From Lepraria neglecta (Eukaryota; Ascomycota; Lecanoromycetes; Lecanorales; Stereocaulaceae): 64,000 nucleotides of DNA. The notes under the pieces were generated by a model. It worked only from the letters and a program-made list of their open reading frames with translations, made no database searches and was not told the DNA's origin. The stretch is from NCBI GenBank assembly GCA_033220425.1, contig CM065646.1, positions 1,247,501 to 1,311,500 of the forward strand, written 5' to 3'. Positions 60,615 through 64,000 of the stretch are shown here, piece after piece (the first letter of the stretch is position 1; each line of letters begins with the position of its first letter). The translations under genes and the position numbers were made by a program.

Positions 60615-62823
60615 TCACTCAATGGTCTGTTCCGGAAGAAAGACAACCAGAGGCAGACCTAAGATCGAGCTGCTGACCGACAAGACTAGACGGCTGTTAG
60701 ATATGTCATGAAGGGAGCGCGAGATCCTTACTTGATACGAAAAGGAAGCCGCGGACATAGCTTGACAACGCAACTGCCTGCACACCCTGAGGGAGCTGAA
60801 GAGAAAATTTCGTGTCGTTTAGGATGCCTTTGATGACCTGATTGTGCGCAGAGGAAGAGAGGTGAGCGTCCATCGTTTGGAAGTACAGGCTGCAGTTTTC
60901 TTTTGTTCGGAGAAGACATTGCCTTCATGATTATGGATAGAATTTGGGGAGGCTTACCTGGTTACCATCCGCCAAATCACCCAGATTCTCCACTAAGGCA
61001 TCTCGAAAGGTTTTTCGAAGTAAAGCTGCCGACCCGCTTGCCCCAATCATCAAGCCAATTTGCTGGCTGAGGTAAAACAGGCTAACCGCTGTGGCTAATT
61101 GGGGTTTCTCAATAGTAGCCGCCAGGCCAATGAATTGCGAAGAGTTGAGCATACCCACACCCAGGCTGGCCGAAAATATGTATAGCGACTCCCATACATT
61201 GATTCGACCGCGCCATCTCAGCATGATGGCGATGAAGCTTATGATGCATATTAGAACCGCAGCAACTGATATCTTCTTGTATCGTTTTGTTCTGTTCCAA
61301 GTGTCAGACTATACCGATAAGACGGCTTTGCTGCGAACCTGCTGGTCCATTTCCCACCTCCGAGAGCGCCAATGGCGTTACCAAAAGATGTAGGCATGAC
61401 ATGGAGTGCGGCTACCAAATTCGACGCATTCTCGGTCCGCGCGAAATATGTTGCAATGTTGGAAACAATCTACGAGCGCATTAACGACCCGCCACGAGGA
61501 GGAGGAAGCACTCACGCTGAATTGTGCGCACAGTAGTAAACCTTGGACAAGGTAGCGTGATGCCACTCCCGCTTGCCTGAGAAGTGACGGAGATAGCATC
61601 GGCTGCTTAGCCCAGAACACTTCGACAAGCCCAAAGCAGACTGCAGAGAACGCGAAAAGCAACAAAAGGCTGATCATAGTAGGGCTACTCATGGCTGCCC
61701 CTCGACCTCCCAAGTCTACTATTAAGAGTAAAGAGGACAACATGACCGCAAACATCAACAAGCCGAGCAGATCCAACTCGCGCTTCTTCCGGCCACCTTC
61801 CACGAATTCCGGCTTTGGCAGGGACTGCGAAACAGCGAGTACGAAGCACACAAGCACAACGGACAGTTCCACGAAGAAGGGCCTGTGTTACAATTAGTGA
61901 GAAACCGAACTCCAAGCAGGATGCGAAGTACCATCGCCAGCCAATGCTATCGATCAACAGCCCGCCAACTGGGCCTCCCACAGCTCTCCCAATCACAGCC
62001 GCGATGTTGATATAGCTCCTTAAAACAGCCACCTTGGAGAGCGGCGCAATATCTACCCAGCGTGCGTTAGAATCGCTACTAATCAATCCATAACCTTAGA
62101 TGACATACCCGTAATGACAACGGCAACCAGCGTCGTAACCCCCGCTGCGCCGAGGCCAGACATGAACCTACCAACGATGATTTGCTGCAGCGAAGCTGCG
62201 GTGCCCCTGTCCCTGATCAGGCGCCATCGATGCAAGGGAAGGAGGAAGCATGAGAATGAGCTTCCTAAAGCAGCTTACGACAAGACACAGCCTAGACTGA
62301 ACAGACAATACGCGACGAGAAGGGGTATTTTGCGTCCGAGGGCGTCGCTCGTGACCCCATACTAGTAGATGTACTTGTCAGCGTATTCTAGTGCATGATA
62401 ACGATATGCAGCTGATAATATCTTCGAAAGATGAGGATTTTTCGAAAATTGAGTGGTAAATTCTATTATACGCTAGAGCTTAAAAGACGGATATACCCAC
62501 AGCGGGTAAAGCAACGCTGAATCCAAGCGTGTATCCCGTCAGCATCCAAGGGCCTTTAGAAAGATTCCTGAATTCGGACGCAATGGTTGGATACGTCGCT
62601 AATACGAGGGAAGTATCCGCATTGACGAGGAATACACCTGAGTACAGTCAGTACATAAGAAGAAACCTTCATCAGTAGCCATTTTATGCGACATGGTACC
62701 TATGATTGCACTTATGAACTGGAGCAAAGCGTAGGGTACTTGGCTTGTTTCCTCCTTGGCGTCTGTCGATGGAGGCGCTGAGAGGAGAGGCCTGGTCTCG
62801 TCATCTGGATCTTCGTCTGTCAT
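60615..62823 (-). CDS. MFS transporter, many introns, about 500 aa
   Basis: A major facilitator carrier, probably a multidrug or metabolite exporter. It starts MTDEDPDDETRPLLSAPPST, a charged cytosolic N-terminus with a dileucine-like signal. Helix 1 is split by an intron after SAIIG and resumes VFLVNADTSLVLATYPTIASEF. Next are GYTLGFSVALPA, YGVTSDALGRKIP (loop 2-3 signature), GRFMSGLGAAGVTTLVAVVIT and NIAAVIGRAVGGPVGGLLIDSIGWRW (motif C). The second half has FFVELSVVLVCFVL, RWRGRINVWESLYIF and FIGLAATI, and it ends FVSILSVSSSILGLPLVVFLPEQTIE. I place about nine introns. Those near 62210-62275, 61290-61330 and 60655-60690 are least certain. No clear loss of a key segment is seen. Substrate unknown. 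Confidence 0.8.
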
Positions 62824-63183
62824 CTTGATTTGCGGAAAGGAGCTTTGGCTGCAAATACGATATTGTGAAGCGTGGAAGGCTGCATGAGGGAGGAATTGGG
62901 GAAAGGCCGAATTTTAAATGATCGCTGGTGTCTAGCTCAAACTGCGTCAAGGCTCGGTGGGGCTGACTCCAGCGTGGGTCTGTGAGAGACCTTTTATTAT
63001 AAGCTTAATGCAGCTACCGCACTACCTAGAACCTGTCCGGCCTGAATGTCATGCTATATGGGTTCACTGGAAAACTACATGAATGCACCCTACTAACCAC
63101 CTATCGGCTAACACTTACCATACCGGCTCACAGATATATGCAATTAGCATACCACTCGGGGCTATAAACAACCAAGAAACCGT
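62824..63183. other. Intergenic region, 2OG oxygenase to MFS transporter (both leftward)
   Basis: 360 bases that hold the transporter promoter and the 3' end of the oxygenase. Nothing else was recognised. Confidence 0.6.
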
Positions 63184-64000
63184 CTAAGCTCCCGTTAGAA
63201 TCCAATTATCATTCTGATTCCAAGTATCCTTCCTCAGCATGGCGTATTTCATCTTCATCCATTCACCGCTAGTGAAAACCTCCTCTTCATCTCTTCCACC
63301 TTCAGAAACCAGCGGGCTCTTTACAGCTCTCATCAGTGTCTCATCCTCCGCCCTCAAAAAATACGCAAAGCTGTATCGCTCGTTCATCGCCTGTCCTGGC
63401 AAGGCACTAACCCGGTGTCGGCACGAGCGAAGCAGCTTGTTCGTGAGAAGGCTGAGACTGTCTCCAATATTCACAGTAGCACATCCAGCTCTTGGCTGCA
63501 CATATTCCCATTCCTGGCTCTCAGAGCCTATAACCTGTAGGCCGTGTTGCTTGGTGAACAAGAAAGTCATGGATCCCAAGTCAGTGTGCGGGACGTGCGA
63601 GGAGCCACTCTCGGAAGGGGGCTGGGCGTGGTATTTGAGCAGGCGGACTAGGTCTGGAGAAGGGAGGTGGGTGCGGTGGACATTGTTCAGGTTCTCGTTT
63701 GATTGGAGCATGAGGTTGGATGAGAGGGCGAGCAAGATGGCTGAGGCAGCAGCGGAGATGGCGCGGGCGAATCGGTGGAGGGAAGGCATGTATGTGTCGA
63801 CGACTTGGGGTCTTTTGAAGTCGGCCTCGCGTCCGAGCTTCATGATGCCGTCTTTTGGTAGCTGTGGAATAGGAGTCTGTCAGCATACGAGCTTTGAGGC
63901 TGTTGGGGAGAAGGATTGAAGGTATGACATACCGCGTAAGACTGAAACCCATCTTTGTTACCTGCGAGCTCACCATGATTTCGACCAATAGGCTTGTATC
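63184..64000 (-). CDS. Second IPNS-like Fe(II)/2-oxoglutarate oxygenase, partial at the right edge
   Basis: C-terminal part of a 2OG-FeII_Oxy family enzyme; the N-terminus lies beyond 64000. Exons 64000-63933 and 63861-63184 join across a 71-nt GTATGT...CACAG intron. The sequence runs GELAGNKDGFQSYA|LPKDGIMKLGREADFKRP. The iron site is SSHVPHTDLGSMTFLF with His and Asp, the distal His is in CRHRVSALPG, and the 2OG-binding Arg is in ERYSFAYFLR. All visible ligands are kept. It differs clearly from the first IPNS-like gene of this window (44853-45970), so the two are not a recent duplication. Both are likely tailoring enzymes; substrates unknown. Confidence 0.85.

Noticed and set aside
1-64000. 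tRNA, rRNA or telomere-like repeats
   Set aside because: I looked for cloverleaf-like tracts, rRNA-like blocks and TTAGGG arrays and saw none that I could support by eye.

Overview
The window is from a filamentous ascomycete (Pezizomycotina). Genes have 50-120 nt spliceosomal introns with fungal splice and branch sites, and the left 38.7 kb has been almost stripped of CpA/TpG dinucleotides in favour of TpA while CpG survives. That is the mark of repeat-induced point mutation (RIP).

Left part (1-38.7 kb): a nest of dead transposons with no host gene. From the left: a hAT-like relic split by an almost complete Fot1/pogo element (714-2554, 48-bp TIRs); a truncated Ty3/Gypsy copy of family A (2804-4115); a chromovirus of family B whose parts are spread over 4811-21928. 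Family B is interrupted by its own short, internally deleted relative (9356-12673, TSD ACCTC), by two Helitron-like copies, and by an antisense family C chromovirus (15388-21791, TSD TAAAC). Two more Helitron-like copies follow (21929-24280), one with a 33-bp minisatellite. Then comes a second pogo-type transposase relic, split by a solo family C LTR (TSD TATAA) and by two nested family A elements: outer 25197-38464 (TSD TATAC), inner 30932-37607 (TSD CATTA/CATCA). All LTR elements are treated as fossils; their frames are broken many times.

Right part (38.7-64 kb): normal composition and twelve recognisable genes resembling a biosynthetic gene cluster. In order: a 3,4-dihydroxy-2-butanone-4-phosphate synthase (RIB3 type, -); a seven-exon transaldolase (+); an MFS transporter (+); an isopenicillin-N-synthase-like Fe(II)/2OG oxygenase (-); a one-module NRPS-like enzyme with A, T and reductase domains (+); a membrane GT2 glycosyltransferase (-); a class I SAM methyltransferase (+); a PhyH-family Fe(II)/2OG dioxygenase (+); an NmrA-like NAD(P)-binding protein (+); a VOC/glyoxalase-fold protein (-); a second MFS transporter (-); and a second IPNS-like oxygenase (-) running off the right edge. 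A 450-bp foldback MITE lies between the VOC and second MFS genes. No PKS, P450 or transcription factor gene was seen.

Inference: the NRPS-like enzyme could activate a carboxylic (probably amino) acid and release it reductively. Three Fe(II)/2OG oxygenases, a methyltransferase, an NmrA reductase and a glycosyltransferase could tailor the product, and two transporters could move it. The unusual part is the pair of pentose-phosphate enzymes at the left edge, both acting on sugar phosphates. They could supply a C4 or other sugar-derived unit, or the RIB3 copy could be a resistance copy. I do not recognise this gene combination as a described cluster. Exon boundaries were set by hand from splice motifs and protein-family continuity.
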